NCBI RefSeq assembly: GCF_023217965.1
Contig: NZ_JALPSC010000001.1
Location: 2,164,938 to 2,228,937, forward strand
DNA length: 64,000 nucleotides
Direction: 5' to 3'
Source: Prevotella sp. E13-27
GTDB taxonomy: Bacteria > Bacteroidota > Bacteroidia > Bacteroidales > Bacteroidaceae
Part shown: in pieces, positions 25,722-35,204 of the stretch
Layout of the letters: every line of letters begins with the position of its first letter
Numbering within the stretch: position 1 is the stretch's first letter
The notes under the pieces: generated by a model
The model's input: the letters and a program-made list of their open reading frames with translations, nothing else
Told to the model about the DNA's origin: nothing
The model's database searches: none
Made by a program: the position numbers and the translations under genes

Positions 25722-26978
25722 ATGGAAAAGAAACAAAGAGAGTTAGAAATACGTACAGGATGTGACAGAGGACTATGTCATGCAGCTGTCGGTCGTCAGG
25801 ATCGTCAGCTGAATACCTATGACTGGTTGGCAGATGTACCGGGTAACGCTGAGACAACCGACCTGGTAGAGGTGCAGTTCAAACATACGCGTAAAGGCTA
25901 TTATCATAATGTGAACAATCTGCCACTGAAGAAAGGTGACATCGTCGCTGTAGAGGCAAACCCAGGTCATGATATTGGTGTGGTGACGCTTACAGGCCGG
26001 CTGGTAGAGCTACAGGTGAAGAAAGCTAATCTGAAGTCGAGCGATGATATCAAGCGCATCTATCGTCTGGCACGTCAGATGGATATGGACAAGTACCGTG
26101 AGGCAAAGGCGCGTGAGCATGAGACTATGATCGAGAGTCGTGAGATAGCTAAGCGACTGGGACTGCAGATGAAGATTGGTGACGTGGAGTATCAGGGTGA
26201 CGGACAGAAAGCAATATTCTATTATATTGCCGACGAGCGCGTTGACTTCCGTCAGCTCATTAAAGATCTCGCCGCAGCTTTCCATGTGCGTATAGAGATG
26301 AAGCAGATAGGTGCACGACAAGAGGCAGGACGCATAGGCGGTACAGGCCCTTGCGGACGCGAGCTCTGCTGCGCTACATGGATGAAGAATTTCGTGTCAG
26401 TATCGACAAGTGCTGCACGTTTCCAGGATATCTCACTCAATCCACAGAAGTTGGCCGGCATGTGTGCAAAGTTGAAGTGTTGTCTTAACTACGAGGTTGA
26501 TGATTATGTGGAAGCTGGTCATCGTCTGCCAAATAGTGACATTGTGTTACAGACGCTCGATTCTGATTATTTCCTCTTCAAGCGCGACATACTCGCAGGA
26601 CAGCTTACTTATAGCACTGACAAACGCATGGCTGCAAACCTGGAAACCATCAGTGCTGAACGTGCGAAGGAGATAATAGAGATGAACAAACGTGGTGAGA
26701 AACCGGAGTCGCTGCATACAGAGGAACATGTCAGGGAACAGCGTGAGAAGGCTCCTGTTGACCTGCTGGCAGGTGACAGCATCACTCGTTTTGATAAGTC
26801 GAAGAAGAAAAAGAAGAAAAAACAACAGTCAGCTGAAGGTAGTCGTCAGAGTGAAGATGCTTTACAGCAGAATCAGGAAGAGCAGCATTCAAGAAATAAC
26901 GAGGAACGTCCAAGAAATAACGAGGAACGTCATCATAGGCATAAAAGAAACAGACCAAGAAATGAGGAAAACAACTAA
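25722..26978 (+). CDS. ricT: PSP1-domain protein RicT/YaaT family
   Basis: 418 residues. The PSP1/YaaT core spans about residues 1-290, with the conserved cysteine sets CDRGLCHA, GPCGRELCC and KLKCCLNYE. In Bacillus the equivalent Cys residues help hold Fe-S clusters in the RicAFT complex, which tunes RNA processing. The C-terminal ~70 residues are a charged low-complexity tail (KSKKKKKKKQQ, then repeated NNEERPR/HHRHKR units), possibly RNA-binding. It is followed by gldH, overlapping by 17 bases in another frame. The function in Bacteroidota is not well established. Confidence 0.88.
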   Translation: MEKKQRELEIRTGCDRGLCHAAVGRQDRQLNTYDWLADVPGNAETTDLVEVQFKHTRKGYYHNVNNLPLKKGDIVAVEANPGHDIGVVTLTGRLVELQVKKANLKSSDDIKRIYRLARQMDMDKYREAKAREHETMIESREIAKRLGLQMKIGDVEYQGDGQKAIFYYIADERVDFRQLIKDLAAAFHVRIEMKQIGARQEAGRIGGTGPCGRELCCATWMKNFVSVSTSAARFQDISLNPQKLAGMCAKLKCCLNYEVDDYVEAGHRLPNSDIVLQTLDSDYFLFKRDILAGQLTYSTDKRMAANLETISAERAKEIIEMNKRGEKPESLHTEEHVREQREKAPVDLLAGDSITRFDKSKKKKKKKQQSAEGSRQSEDALQQNQEEQHSRNNEERPRNNEERHHRHKRNRPRNEENN

Positions 26979-27456
26979 TAGTTTTACTCTTTTTCTATTA
27001 ATAATTACGGTTGCAATGGCAATGAGCGGTTGCAACCGTAAAGCTATTTACAGCCATTATGAGTCTATGACTGTCGATGGTTGGGGATGGGGAAAGACTG
27101 ATACTCTTTTCTACTATCTTGAATCAATAGCTGATAGTTGTGACTATACTGAAGAAATAGGGTTGCGCACAACCTCAGCATATCCATTCACTAACTTTTC
27201 AATGATTGTCATTCAGAGGGTTAAGCCGTCAGGATGGGAACGTGTTGATACTATGGATTTTGAAATCGTTTCTAACGATGGTCATCGAAACGGACAGGGC
27301 ATGAAATTTCAGAATCAGACAAAAGTACTTCGTGACATTACGCTCGCTAAAGGCGACTCTTTAACAGTTTGTGTTATACACAATATGCGTGATGATGGTA
27401 TCAAAGGCGTTGCTGCAGTAGGTGTGACTATCCGTAAGAAAGATACTGCTAAATAA
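26962..27456 (+). CDS. gldH: GldH family lipoprotein
   Basis: 164 residues starting MRKTTNSFTLFL, inside the end of ricT. A lipoprotein signal peptide is present, with the lipobox AMSGC around residues 19-23. The remaining beta-rich domain (ESMTVDGWGWGKTDTLFYY, YPFTNFSMIVIQ, AAVGVTI) matches GldH, a lipoprotein needed for gliding in Flavobacterium and present in many non-gliding Bacteroidota, where it is suspected to support the cell surface. A longer in-frame open reading frame reaches back into ricT but is its +1 shadow; the lipobox defines the start. It converges with rodA, 28 bases apart. Confidence 0.85.
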   Translation: MRKTTNSFTLFLLIITVAMAMSGCNRKAIYSHYESMTVDGWGWGKTDTLFYYLESIADSCDYTEEIGLRTTSAYPFTNFSMIVIQRVKPSGWERVDTMDFEIVSNDGHRNGQGMKFQNQTKVLRDITLAKGDSLTVCVIHNMRDDGIKGVAAVGVTIRKKDTAK

Positions 27457-27484
27457 CAACAAAGGTAATAGAAGCGTATGACAG

Positions 27485-28951
27485 CTATCTATTCATATTT
27501 CTGCCAGCATCTATACGGAGAAAAATGAATAGCAATAGTGTGAAGCCCCAAAGTGATGAGCCGCCATAGGAGAAGAACGGTAATGGTATTCCGATGACAG
27601 GCGTCAGTCCGAGAACCATTCCCACATTAATGAATACATGGAACAGGAATATGGACAGGACACAATAACCATATACTCGTCCGAATGTATGTACTTGTCG
27701 CTCTGCCAGATGTATCAGTCGCAGGATTAGTGCAAGGAACAATAGCAAGACACCAGCTGCTCCAACAAATCCCTCTTCTTCTCCTACGGTACAGAAGATA
27801 AAGTCTGTATCTTGTTCTGGCACATATTTGAGCTTTGTCTGTGTACCATTAAGGAAACCTTTTCCCTCAAGTCCACCTGAGCCAATGGCAATTTCACTTT
27901 GGTGAACATTGTATCCAGCACCCTTGAGGTCTTGCTCCAAACCAAGAAGCACGTTAATACGTGTGCGCTGGTGAGGTTCAAGTATGTTGTTTAGTGCATA
28001 GTCTGCCATGTTAAAGAACAACAGCGAACCTAAGGTGAAAGACGCTATCCACAGATAGTTGTTGATGCGCGAGCCAAGGGCTTGCCATACAAGATAGCCC
28101 AAGAGAACTACTGTTATGGCTACCTGCATCCAGAACATGTTAAATGGTATGACATATACTGAAAAGACAAGACCGAGTAGTGTCAGTACCAGACATGCCG
28201 TGATAAGACGAACGGCTTCTTCCCGTTGTCTGCAGAATATCCATACCATTGACGATGAGAATATCTGAATGAGCAGCAGAACAGTGAATTTGCCTATTGA
28301 GGTAGGCGTGCCAAACATGTTGACATCGGCAAAGCGTATGCCAACAACGAAGTAAAGCACCATGGCTACTCCGGTGAATAGCACGCTTCCAGTCATCCCT
28401 TCACGGTATAGTACTAGGAACAGACTTATATATACGAGGGCAGAACCAGTTTCACGTTGCATCACAATGAACAGCATCGGCGTAAGAATAATGGCTAACG
28501 TAGTGAGAAAGTCTTTCCATGTGTGTATGTTGTAGCCATATTTGCCCATGAATTTTGCCAGTGCTAGCGCAGTGGCGAACTTAGCAAACTCAGCTGGTTG
28601 CAGGCGTAGAGGGCCTAAAACGAGCCAGGAACGCGAACCTTTGATGCTGTGAGGATTGAATATGGTGGCGAAAAGCAGTAGTAAAAGCACGGCAAAGAGC
28701 ACGTAGGCGAAGGTGTCGTAGAGACGATCGTCAAGTAATAACAGCATTAGACCTAAGAACAATGAGGTGCCAATCCATATAATTTGCATACCCGAACGGC
28801 TGGAAAGTGACAGAAGGTCTGTATCGCCATAGGTATAGCTTGCGCCGCACACGCTTACCCATCCGAAGGTGAGCAGTACAACATAAATAGTGATTGTCCA
28901 CCAGTCCAAGGAGCGAAGCACTCCTTTCTCATTAGCGTTCCTCGTTACCAT
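27485..28951 (-). CDS. rodA: Rod shape-determining peptidoglycan polymerase RodA
   Basis: A 488-residue SEDS-family glycosyltransferase with about 12 membrane helices (usual RodA about 370-420; the extra length is in a middle membrane/loop segment, about residues 190-300). Marks are LQPAEFAKFATALALAKF, the extracytoplasmic LKYVPEQDTDFIFCTVGEEEGFVGA and the C-terminal FSYGGSS. It polymerises glycan strands for side-wall growth with PBP2, whose gene precedes it and overlaps by 20 bases. It is the last gene of the shape operon. Confidence 0.95.
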   Translation of the reverse strand: MVTRNANEKGVLRSLDWWTITIYVVLLTFGWVSVCGASYTYGDTDLLSLSSRSGMQIIWIGTSLFLGLMLLLLDDRLYDTFAYVLFAVLLLLLFATIFNPHSIKGSRSWLVLGPLRLQPAEFAKFATALALAKFMGKYGYNIHTWKDFLTTLAIILTPMLFIVMQRETGSALVYISLFLVLYREGMTGSVLFTGVAMVLYFVVGIRFADVNMFGTPTSIGKFTVLLLIQIFSSSMVWIFCRQREEAVRLITACLVLTLLGLVFSVYVIPFNMFWMQVAITVVLLGYLVWQALGSRINNYLWIASFTLGSLLFFNMADYALNNILEPHQRTRINVLLGLEQDLKGAGYNVHQSEIAIGSGGLEGKGFLNGTQTKLKYVPEQDTDFIFCTVGEEEGFVGAAGVLLLFLALILRLIHLAERQVHTFGRVYGYCVLSIFLFHVFINVGMVLGLTPVIGIPLPFFSYGGSSLWGFTLLLFIFLRIDAGRNMNR

Positions 28952-30779
28952 AGCTTATGTGTTTCTCTTGAATGGATTGTGCCCTCTGTTCGGAGGCTTC
29001 TGACAGCTGACCGTGCAGATATTGCTCCATGATAAGTCCACCGATGGGCACACCATAGGTGGCTCCCCAACCTCCGTTCTCAACATAGACGGCGATGGCA
29101 ATCTTTGGGTTGTTCATAGGAGCGAATCCCATGAATACAGAGTGGTCATGACCGCGGTTCTGAGCTGTACCTGTCTTGCCGCAAGCTTCGAAGTCATATT
29201 TCGCCAGCTCATGGCATGTGCCGCCGAGAGCAGAGGCACGCATACCCTGAACAACATAGTCATAACTCTCTTTTGTGGCTTTCGTATAGTGACGCGTGGT
29301 ATAGGTTGTGTCAAGTTTCTCACCTTGCACTTTCTTAACCACGTGGGGAGTGATGTAATAGCCTCGGTTGGCAATGGTTGCACCGAGGTTTGCTATTTGT
29401 AGAGGTGTCAGCAGCACCTCGCCCTGACCGATAGAGATGGATATGATGGTGAGTCCGTTCCATGATCCTTTATATGCCTTGTCATAGAACTTTGCATTAG
29501 GAATAAGTCCTCGTTTCTCACCAGGCAGGTCTATACCGAGCTTGTAGCCGAAGCCCATTGACACCATGTAGTCACGCCAAGTATCCATGGCTTTCTGCAC
29601 AGAGCCGTACTTACGGTTTCCAATCATATAATAGAGACCCCAGCAGAAATAGCCGTTACACGACGTGGAAAGGGCAGGTACAAGGGTGAGGGGAGCGCCA
29701 TGACTATGGCAGCCAACACGTAGCCCTTTATAGACGAAACCATGTGAGCAGGGATATTGGGTTTGTGCAGTGATGATACCTTCCGACATGAACGTCAATC
29801 CTTGAGAGGTCTTGAATGTAGAGCCGGGAGGGTAGAGACCCATGATGGAACGGTTAAGCAGTGGCTTCCATACGTCGCGGCTTAGCTCACGATGGCTTTT
29901 TGAACGCTTACGACCAACCATCATACGTGGGTCGTATGTGGGGGAGCTGACCATACACAGTACTTCACCGGTTTTCGGCTCTATGGCTACTATAGCTCCA
30001 ATCTTTCCTTCGAGAAGTCGTTCACCAAGTGCCTGCAACTTATAGTCTATGCCAAGAGTAAGGTCCTTGCCTGGTACGGGACGACGGTCGAGTTCACCAT
30101 TCTTATAGTTACCTTTTATGCGTCCGTGGGCATCGCGCAACAGAATCTGTATGCCTTTCTCTCCACGCAAGTATTTCTCATAGCTGCGCTCTACGCCAAG
30201 CTTGCCGATATAGTCACCTGGTTGATAGTAATCGTCGTCTTCGATGTCTGACGGTGATACCTCGGCAATATCGCCTAGGACATGGGCTGCATACGGGTAT
30301 TGATATTGACGGATGGTGCGGCGCTGGATATAAAACCCAGGAAAACGGTACATCTTTTCTTGGAAGACAGAGAAATCTTTGTCGCTGAGCTGGCTCATGA
30401 ACATCTGTTGTGTAAAGCGCGAATAGCCAGGGTTCTTTGAACGGTCTTTAATGGTTGCCATGCGCTGCTCGAAATTCTCGCGAGTGATGCCTAATGTCTG
30501 GCAGAACTCTAAAGTGTCAAGATGGTCTTTAGCTTCGTTCATCACAACCATCACGTCATAGGCAGGCTGGTTAAATACAAGCAATTGACCGTTACGGTCG
30601 CGTATGATTCCACGAGAAGGAAACTCCACTTTCTTTAAGAATGCGTTTGAATCGGCATTCTTCTTGTAGTCATCGCTCATCAACTGAAGTGTGAAAAGAC
30701 GGATGATATAGACTGTTACAATAAGTGCAGCTATACCACCTATGACAAATTTTCTATTGTCAAGTTCGTTGTCTTTCAT
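28932..30779 (-). CDS. mrdA: Penicillin-binding protein 2 (transpeptidase of the elongasome)
   Basis: 615 residues: a membrane anchor (FVIGGIAALIVTVYIIRLFTLQL), a PBP dimerisation/pedestal domain (about 45-220, SRGIIRDRNGQLLVFNQPAYDV) and a class B transpeptidase domain. The catalytic serine is in PPGSTFKT near residue 319; the SxN-type motif is STSCNG and the third motif is KTGTAQ near 537. It crosslinks peptidoglycan in the lateral wall together with RodA. It is the fifth gene of the purH'-mreBCD-mrdA-rodA operon. Confidence 0.96.
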   Translation of the reverse strand: MKDNELDNRKFVIGGIAALIVTVYIIRLFTLQLMSDDYKKNADSNAFLKKVEFPSRGIIRDRNGQLLVFNQPAYDVMVVMNEAKDHLDTLEFCQTLGITRENFEQRMATIKDRSKNPGYSRFTQQMFMSQLSDKDFSVFQEKMYRFPGFYIQRRTIRQYQYPYAAHVLGDIAEVSPSDIEDDDYYQPGDYIGKLGVERSYEKYLRGEKGIQILLRDAHGRIKGNYKNGELDRRPVPGKDLTLGIDYKLQALGERLLEGKIGAIVAIEPKTGEVLCMVSSPTYDPRMMVGRKRSKSHRELSRDVWKPLLNRSIMGLYPPGSTFKTSQGLTFMSEGIITAQTQYPCSHGFVYKGLRVGCHSHGAPLTLVPALSTSCNGYFCWGLYYMIGNRKYGSVQKAMDTWRDYMVSMGFGYKLGIDLPGEKRGLIPNAKFYDKAYKGSWNGLTIISISIGQGEVLLTPLQIANLGATIANRGYYITPHVVKKVQGEKLDTTYTTRHYTKATKESYDYVVQGMRASALGGTCHELAKYDFEACGKTGTAQNRGHDHSVFMGFAPMNNPKIAIAVYVENGGWGATYGVPIGGLIMEQYLHGQLSEASEQRAQSIQEKHISYGNEER

Positions 30780-30818
30780 TTTTCAGGATGAGAAATGTGA
30801 AATTACGTGCCTGTACTG

Positions 30819-31316
30819 CTATTTCTTTATCGTTTCAAAACTAGCAATAAGGATTATTGTGAGTAGTGTCGTTCCAAGAACGCATTGCAGCCAGTAGAAG
30901 AAGTTATAGAAATTAAATGCTTCGAGTGAAAAATATGTTAGGCAGAAGATGATTACCAATAGTGACGAATAGGTGAGGAATGTGCCCCATCTAAGCGTTT
31001 TGACTGAAGGTATAAGTGCTTCATCGGCATCTCGAGGTATGAATAGCTCCAACCAATAAGGTTGAATGGCAGCAATAAGCGTCATTGACGCACTTGCCAC
31101 GCCAGGCATGTTGGTGAACATGTCAATAACCAGTCCCATAGAGAAACTCCAAAGCAGGATGCTCCACTTCGACATGTTACGAGGAAAAATTATGACGAAA
31201 TAAATATAGATCAGTGGGGTAGCCACGCGGAACAAGTGGATGTTGTTGAATATCAACACCTGTGCCAAGCATATTAATATGAATGTGCCGATGCGTTTTA
31301 GCGTGTCTATTGTCAT
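30819..31316 (-). CDS. mreD: Rod shape-determining protein MreD
   Basis: A 165-residue inner-membrane protein with five to six helices, the usual MreD size. The start MTIDTLKRIGTF is chosen over an upstream in-frame ATG that would overlap mreC, because AAAGGA stands a few bases before it and the gap to mreC is then 7 bases. The sequence is poorly conserved, as is normal for MreD; the position between mreC and mrdA is the strongest evidence. Confidence 0.88.
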   Translation of the reverse strand: MTIDTLKRIGTFILICLAQVLIFNNIHLFRVATPLIYIYFVIIFPRNMSKWSILLWSFSMGLVIDMFTNMPGVASASMTLIAAIQPYWLELFIPRDADEALIPSVKTLRWGTFLTYSSLLVIIFCLTYFSLEAFNFYNFFYWLQCVLGTTLLTIILIASFETIKK

Positions 31317-31323
31317 ATTTCCT

Positions 31324-32193
31324 TTATTCTTTCTTCTGAATGAGCATGAGTGAGTCAATGGCTGCTTCTTTAACCCTCATGCGTTCTGCCATACTCTTAT
31401 CGTTGATGATACAGACATCACGAAGACTGGAGAAATCGGTTGATAGCTTCACCTGCAAACGGTATGACAATCCGTCGGCAGAGTTGAAGATCTTCTCGAT
31501 CTGTCCCACGGTGACACCATGAGGAAATATCGAAGAGTAGCCGCTCGTTTCTATCCAGTCACCTTTCTTGAAGCGTGCATGACGTGGAATGTCTTCTACT
31601 GAGGCACGTGTAGGGTCGCCTCCCTTCCATTCGAGATATCCAAAATATTCTTGTCCGCGAATGGAACAGCTGATGCGTGAACGGTTGTTGAGCACAGGTA
31701 TTACCACTGAATAGTTCTTGCTGGTCAGATAGACAACACCCACAACTCCGTTGCCACTTACCACGCCCATATCTGCCATTACTCCATCATCACTGCCTTT
31801 GTCAATAGTGATGAGATTGTCGGCATTGTTTATTGAGTTTGAAACAACCTTTGCAGGTATCAGTTCAAACTGTTTCAGGTTCTCTAACTCTATTCGTTGG
31901 GCATAGGATGTGTCGCTAGTGAGGTCGCATACATGTTGACGTAGCTTGTCAATTTGTTGCTCTAACTCAGTATTCCTTAGGGTAAGCTGCTCGTTCCGCT
32001 CAGAGAGTGAAAAGAAATGGGTGACGTTGGCTTTCCATTCATAAATCTTACCCGTGACAAGGTTTGCCGACGATATCCACACGCTGGCCTGATAGCTGTT
32101 ATAGCTAAATAGCATGACAATACTGACTGCCTCCAAAATCATGAAGAGCAGCCAGTGAAAATGTCGTGTGATGAATGTCCAAAGATTTTGCAC
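31324..32193 (-). CDS. mreC: Rod shape-determining protein MreC
   Basis: 289 residues with an N-terminal membrane helix (WLLFMILEAVSIVMLF), a short coiled coil (about 65-100, SERNEQLTLRNTELEQQIDKL) and the two-barrel periplasmic MreC domain (AKVVSNSINNADNLITIDKGSDDGV, GVVGVVYLTSKNYSVVIPVLN). It activates PBP2/RodA from the periplasmic side. It is 50 bases downstream of mreB. Confidence 0.94.
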   Translation of the reverse strand: MQNLWTFITRHFHWLLFMILEAVSIVMLFSYNSYQASVWISSANLVTGKIYEWKANVTHFFSLSERNEQLTLRNTELEQQIDKLRQHVCDLTSDTSYAQRIELENLKQFELIPAKVVSNSINNADNLITIDKGSDDGVMADMGVVSGNGVVGVVYLTSKNYSVVIPVLNNRSRISCSIRGQEYFGYLEWKGGDPTRASVEDIPRHARFKKGDWIETSGYSSIFPHGVTVGQIEKIFNSADGLSYRLQVKLSTDFSSLRDVCIINDKSMAERMRVKEAAIDSLMLIQKKE

Positions 32194-32243
32194 TTTTCTA
32201 TGGTCTCGTCAGTTAGAGAGTCAATGAGAGACTCCCTTTCTGT

Positions 32244-33266
32244 TTATCTCATAAGGAATGAGAAACGGTCAACGTTCTTCAGTGCTACACCTGTTCCCTT
32301 AGCAACTGAATGAAGTGGGTCTTCGGGAACGTGGAACGGAATGTTAATCTTCGCCTCAAGACGTTTGTCCAGACCGCGAAGCAGTGCACCACCACCAGTA
32401 AGGTATATGCCGTTCTTTACGATGTCGGCATAGAGCTCGGGTAGGGTATTCTCAAGAGCTGAGAGGACTGCGTTCTCAATCTTAGCAATGGTCTTGTCAA
32501 GACAGTGAGCAATCTCCTGATAGCAAACAGGAACCTCCATTGGGAGTGCTGTTATACGGTTAGGACCATGAACGATATAATCTTCAGGTGCTTCGTCGCC
32601 AAGATCTGTAAGGGCAGAACCTACGTGAATCTTAATGCGCTCGGCCATACGCTCAGAAACCTTTACGTTGTGCTGACGTGACATGTACTCCTGAATGTCG
32701 GCTGTCAGGTCGTCTCCAGCGGTACGGATAGAGTTGTTGCTTACGATACCACCAAGAGAAATAACAGCAATCTCAGTAGAACCGCCACCGATGTCAACAA
32801 TCATGTTGCCTTCAGGCGCTTCAACATCAATGCCGATACCTATTGCAGCTGCCATAGGCTCGAAGATTAGATATACATCGCGGCCATCAGCGTGTTCTGC
32901 TGAGTCGCGAACGGCGCGCAATTCCACCTCGGTAGAACCTGAGGGAACGCCAATCACCATGCGCAGTGATGGCGAGAAGAGGTGTCGTCCTGAATGCACC
33001 ATCTTAATAAGTCCGCGCATCATCTGCTCGCAGGCAGAGAAGTCGGCGATTACGCCATCGCGAAGCGGACGGATTGTACGAATATCGTTGTGGGTCTTTT
33101 CGTACATCATCTTTGCCTTCTCGCCAACGGCAATCATCTTGTCCGTGCGGCGATCAAGAGCCACTACCGATGGCTCATCGACAACAATCTTGTCATCGCA
33201 GATGATAATAGTATTAGCTGTGCCAAGGTCCATGGCAAGCTCTTGTCTGAAACTAAAAAATCCCAT
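32244..33266 (-). CDS. mreB: Actin-like cell-shape protein MreB
   Basis: A 340-residue actin-fold ATPase that guides the elongasome. Marks are the phosphate-1 loop MDLGTANTIIICDDKIVVDEPSVVA, VIGVPSGSTEVELRAV, the phosphate-2 loop IVDIGGGSTEIAVISLGGIV, and GIYLTGGGALLRGLDKRLE in the adenosine region. The N-terminal GFFSFRQE is the probable membrane-contacting segment. It follows the PurH-domain gene by only 12 bases, so both are presumably on one transcript from the promoter at 33935-33964. Confidence 0.97.
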   Translation of the reverse strand: MGFFSFRQELAMDLGTANTIIICDDKIVVDEPSVVALDRRTDKMIAVGEKAKMMYEKTHNDIRTIRPLRDGVIADFSACEQMMRGLIKMVHSGRHLFSPSLRMVIGVPSGSTEVELRAVRDSAEHADGRDVYLIFEPMAAAIGIGIDVEAPEGNMIVDIGGGSTEIAVISLGGIVSNNSIRTAGDDLTADIQEYMSRQHNVKVSERMAERIKIHVGSALTDLGDEAPEDYIVHGPNRITALPMEVPVCYQEIAHCLDKTIAKIENAVLSALENTLPELYADIVKNGIYLTGGGALLRGLDKRLEAKINIPFHVPEDPLHSVAKGTGVALKNVDRFSFLMR

Positions 33267-33278
33267 GTATATACTTAA

Positions 33279-33872
33279 TTATTTAGAAAACCATGTGTGA
33301 ATGGCTGTGTCATAATGACTGCTGACACCGAAAGCGCGTGTGGCAAACATGCGACGATCCTCAATGTCGGTCTGAGCACCTTTCTTGTTCAGAATGTCGA
33401 GCAATACACCATATTCTGCTTTTGAAGGCACGATGACAACATCTTTAAAATTCTTTGCTCCTGCACGGATGAGAGATATTCCACCGATGTCGATTTTCTC
33501 AATGATGTCGGCTTCTGGTGCTCCGCTTGCTACGGTCTGCTCAAATGGGTAAAGGTCAACAATGACGAGGTCTATCTCAGGAATCTCGTATTTCGCCATC
33601 TGTTCGCGGTCACCCTCATTGTCACGACGACCAAGGATTCCGCCAAATACTTTGGGGTGCAGCGTCTTAACACGTCCACCGAGGATTGAAGGGTATGTCG
33701 TAACATCTTCTACCTTCTGGCATTCATAACCAAGAGACTCAATGAAAGTCTGTGTACCACCTGTGGAGAGGAACTTTACACCCTCTTCATTCAGTTTCTT
33801 CAGTAATTCGTCTAATCCGTCCTTGTGGAATACGGAAATAAGAGCAGTCTTAATTTTCTTTGCTTCTGCCAT
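33279..33872 (-). CDS. purH: Stand-alone IMP cyclohydrolase domain of PurH
   Basis: 197 residues covering only the N-terminal MGS-like domain of bifunctional PurH, which closes FAICAR to IMP. Marks are ALISVFHKDGLDELL, FLSTGGTQTFIE, the substrate loop GGRVKTLHPKVFGGILGRR, VDLYPFEQTV and IDIGGISLIRAGAKNFKDV. The stop codon falls directly after the usual domain end (IHTWFSK); no AICAR transformylase domain (about 310 residues) follows in any frame, because mreB begins 12 bases on. The split looks genuine rather than a recent frameshift. AICAR transformylase should then be encoded elsewhere in the genome. Confidence 0.9.
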   Translation of the reverse strand: MAEAKKIKTALISVFHKDGLDELLKKLNEEGVKFLSTGGTQTFIESLGYECQKVEDVTTYPSILGGRVKTLHPKVFGGILGRRDNEGDREQMAKYEIPEIDLVIVDLYPFEQTVASGAPEADIIEKIDIGGISLIRAGAKNFKDVVIVPSKAEYGVLLDILNKKGAQTDIEDRRMFATRAFGVSSHYDTAIHTWFSK

Positions 33873-33934
33873 TTTTTTACTTTATAAAGAACCTTATAAC
33901 GTTATAAATATAGTTCGCGTGTAATTTATGGCTG

Positions 33935-33964
33935 CAAAGGTAATAATAAATGGTGAACGAACAA
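33935..33964 (-). promoter_or_regulatory. Promoter of the PurH-domain / mreBCD-mrdA-rodA operon
   Basis: The minus strand has TTG (33962-33964) and TACCTTTG (33935-33942) spaced by 19 bases, 63 bases before the start codon. Confidence 0.75.
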
Positions 33965-34082
33965 AAGAAAAAACAAACTTTAAATTGATGATAATTGATT
34001 AATTGATTTCTGTCGTTACTACTTAAATCCTAATAATTCTCAAAACTTGTTGATATTATGCATATAATTCTGTAATAGTTGC

Positions 34083-34090
34083 TAATTTTG
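34083..34090 (+). promoter_or_regulatory. -7 box of mnmA
   Basis: TAATTTTG matches TAnnTTTG, 23 bases before the ATG. No TTG stands at the right distance. Confidence 0.5.
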
Positions 34091-34112
34091 CAACCTGTTT
34101 TGTCTTTTATTT

Positions 34113-35204
34113 ATGATGGAAGAGTCATTGAACGATAAGCGTATAGCCGTATTACTCTCTGGTGGAGTGGACAGTGCCGTAGTGGTACATGAGTTGGTTG
34201 AAAAAGGACTTAAGCCCGATTGTTTCTACATTAAGATTGGTCCTGAGGAAACCGAAGAATGGGATTGTAGTAGTGAGGAAGATATGGAGATGGCAACGGC
34301 AGTGGCACATAAGTATGGATGCCGCTTGGAAGTTGTTGACTGTCACCGCGAATATTGGGATAATGTGACACGTTACACCATGGAAAAAGTGAAGGCGGGA
34401 ATGACTCCTAATCCAGACGTGATGTGCAACCGACTGATAAAGTTCGGCGCATTCCATGAAAAGCGCGGTCATGATTATGACCTTATTGCCACAGGACACT
34501 ATGCACAAACAGAGATTGATGATTATGGGCGCAAGTGGTTGGTGACGAGTCCTGACCCTGTGAAAGACCAGACCGATTTCCTTGCGCAGATATATGATTG
34601 GCAATTGAAAAAAGCTCTATTCCCTATAGGCCACTATATGAAAGATGAAGTGCGCCAAATAGCTGAGCGTGAGCATCTTGTGAATGCGAAGCGTAAGGAC
34701 TCTCAGGGCATTTGCTTTTTGGGAAAGATTAATTATAATGAATATATCCGTCGCTATCTTGGGGAGAAACCTGGTGATGTGATTGAACTTGAGACCGGGA
34801 GACTGATAGGACAACACCGTGGACTATGGTTCCACACGATAGGGCAGCGAAAAGGTATGGGCTTTGGAGGCGGTCCTTGGTTCGTGGTAAAAAAGGATGT
34901 GGAGAAGAATGTTCTGTATGTAAGCCATGGCTATGACCCTGCAACAGCATATAAGCAGGATTTTCCTGTCATAGACTTTCATTATCTTACACCTCTTTTC
35001 GAAAGTGAGTCGCTACCAAACCGCATAACATTTAAGATACGCCACACTGCTGACTATTTACCTGCTTCATTGGAAAAGGTGTCAGACGGAACGTTTGTCG
35101 TACATGCTGATGCTCCAATTCATGGCGTGGCACCAGGGCAGTTCTGTGTGATTTACGATGAACAGCATCATCGCTGTCTCGGCTCAGGAGAGATAAGTAT
35201 ATAA
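34113..35204 (+). CDS. mnmA: tRNA-specific 2-thiouridylase
   Basis: A 363-residue enzyme thiolating U34 of tRNA-Lys, tRNA-Glu and tRNA-Gln. The PP-loop motif AVLLSGGVDSAVV opens the protein. The catalytic cysteines are C105 (PNPDVMCNRLIKF) and C201 (SQGICFLGK). The substrate-binding IATGHYAQ and the C-terminal barrel (LWFHTIGQRKGMGFGGGPWFVV) are present. The first two codons are both ATG. It abuts the converging GH25 gene with no spacer, the two stop codons being adjacent at 35204/35205. Bacteroidota often carry more than one mnmA, so a paralogue elsewhere is possible. Confidence 0.94.
   Translation: MMEESLNDKRIAVLLSGGVDSAVVVHELVEKGLKPDCFYIKIGPEETEEWDCSSEEDMEMATAVAHKYGCRLEVVDCHREYWDNVTRYTMEKVKAGMTPNPDVMCNRLIKFGAFHEKRGHDYDLIATGHYAQTEIDDYGRKWLVTSPDPVKDQTDFLAQIYDWQLKKALFPIGHYMKDEVRQIAEREHLVNAKRKDSQGICFLGKINYNEYIRRYLGEKPGDVIELETGRLIGQHRGLWFHTIGQRKGMGFGGGPWFVVKKDVEKNVLYVSHGYDPATAYKQDFPVIDFHYLTPLFESESLPNRITFKIRHTADYLPASLEKVSDGTFVVHADAPIHGVAPGQFCVIYDEQHHRCLGSGEISI

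Noticed and set aside
26692-26961. N-terminal extension of gldH into ricT
   Set aside because: The lipoprotein signal and lipobox start only at 26962, and the upstream part is the +1 frame of ricT.
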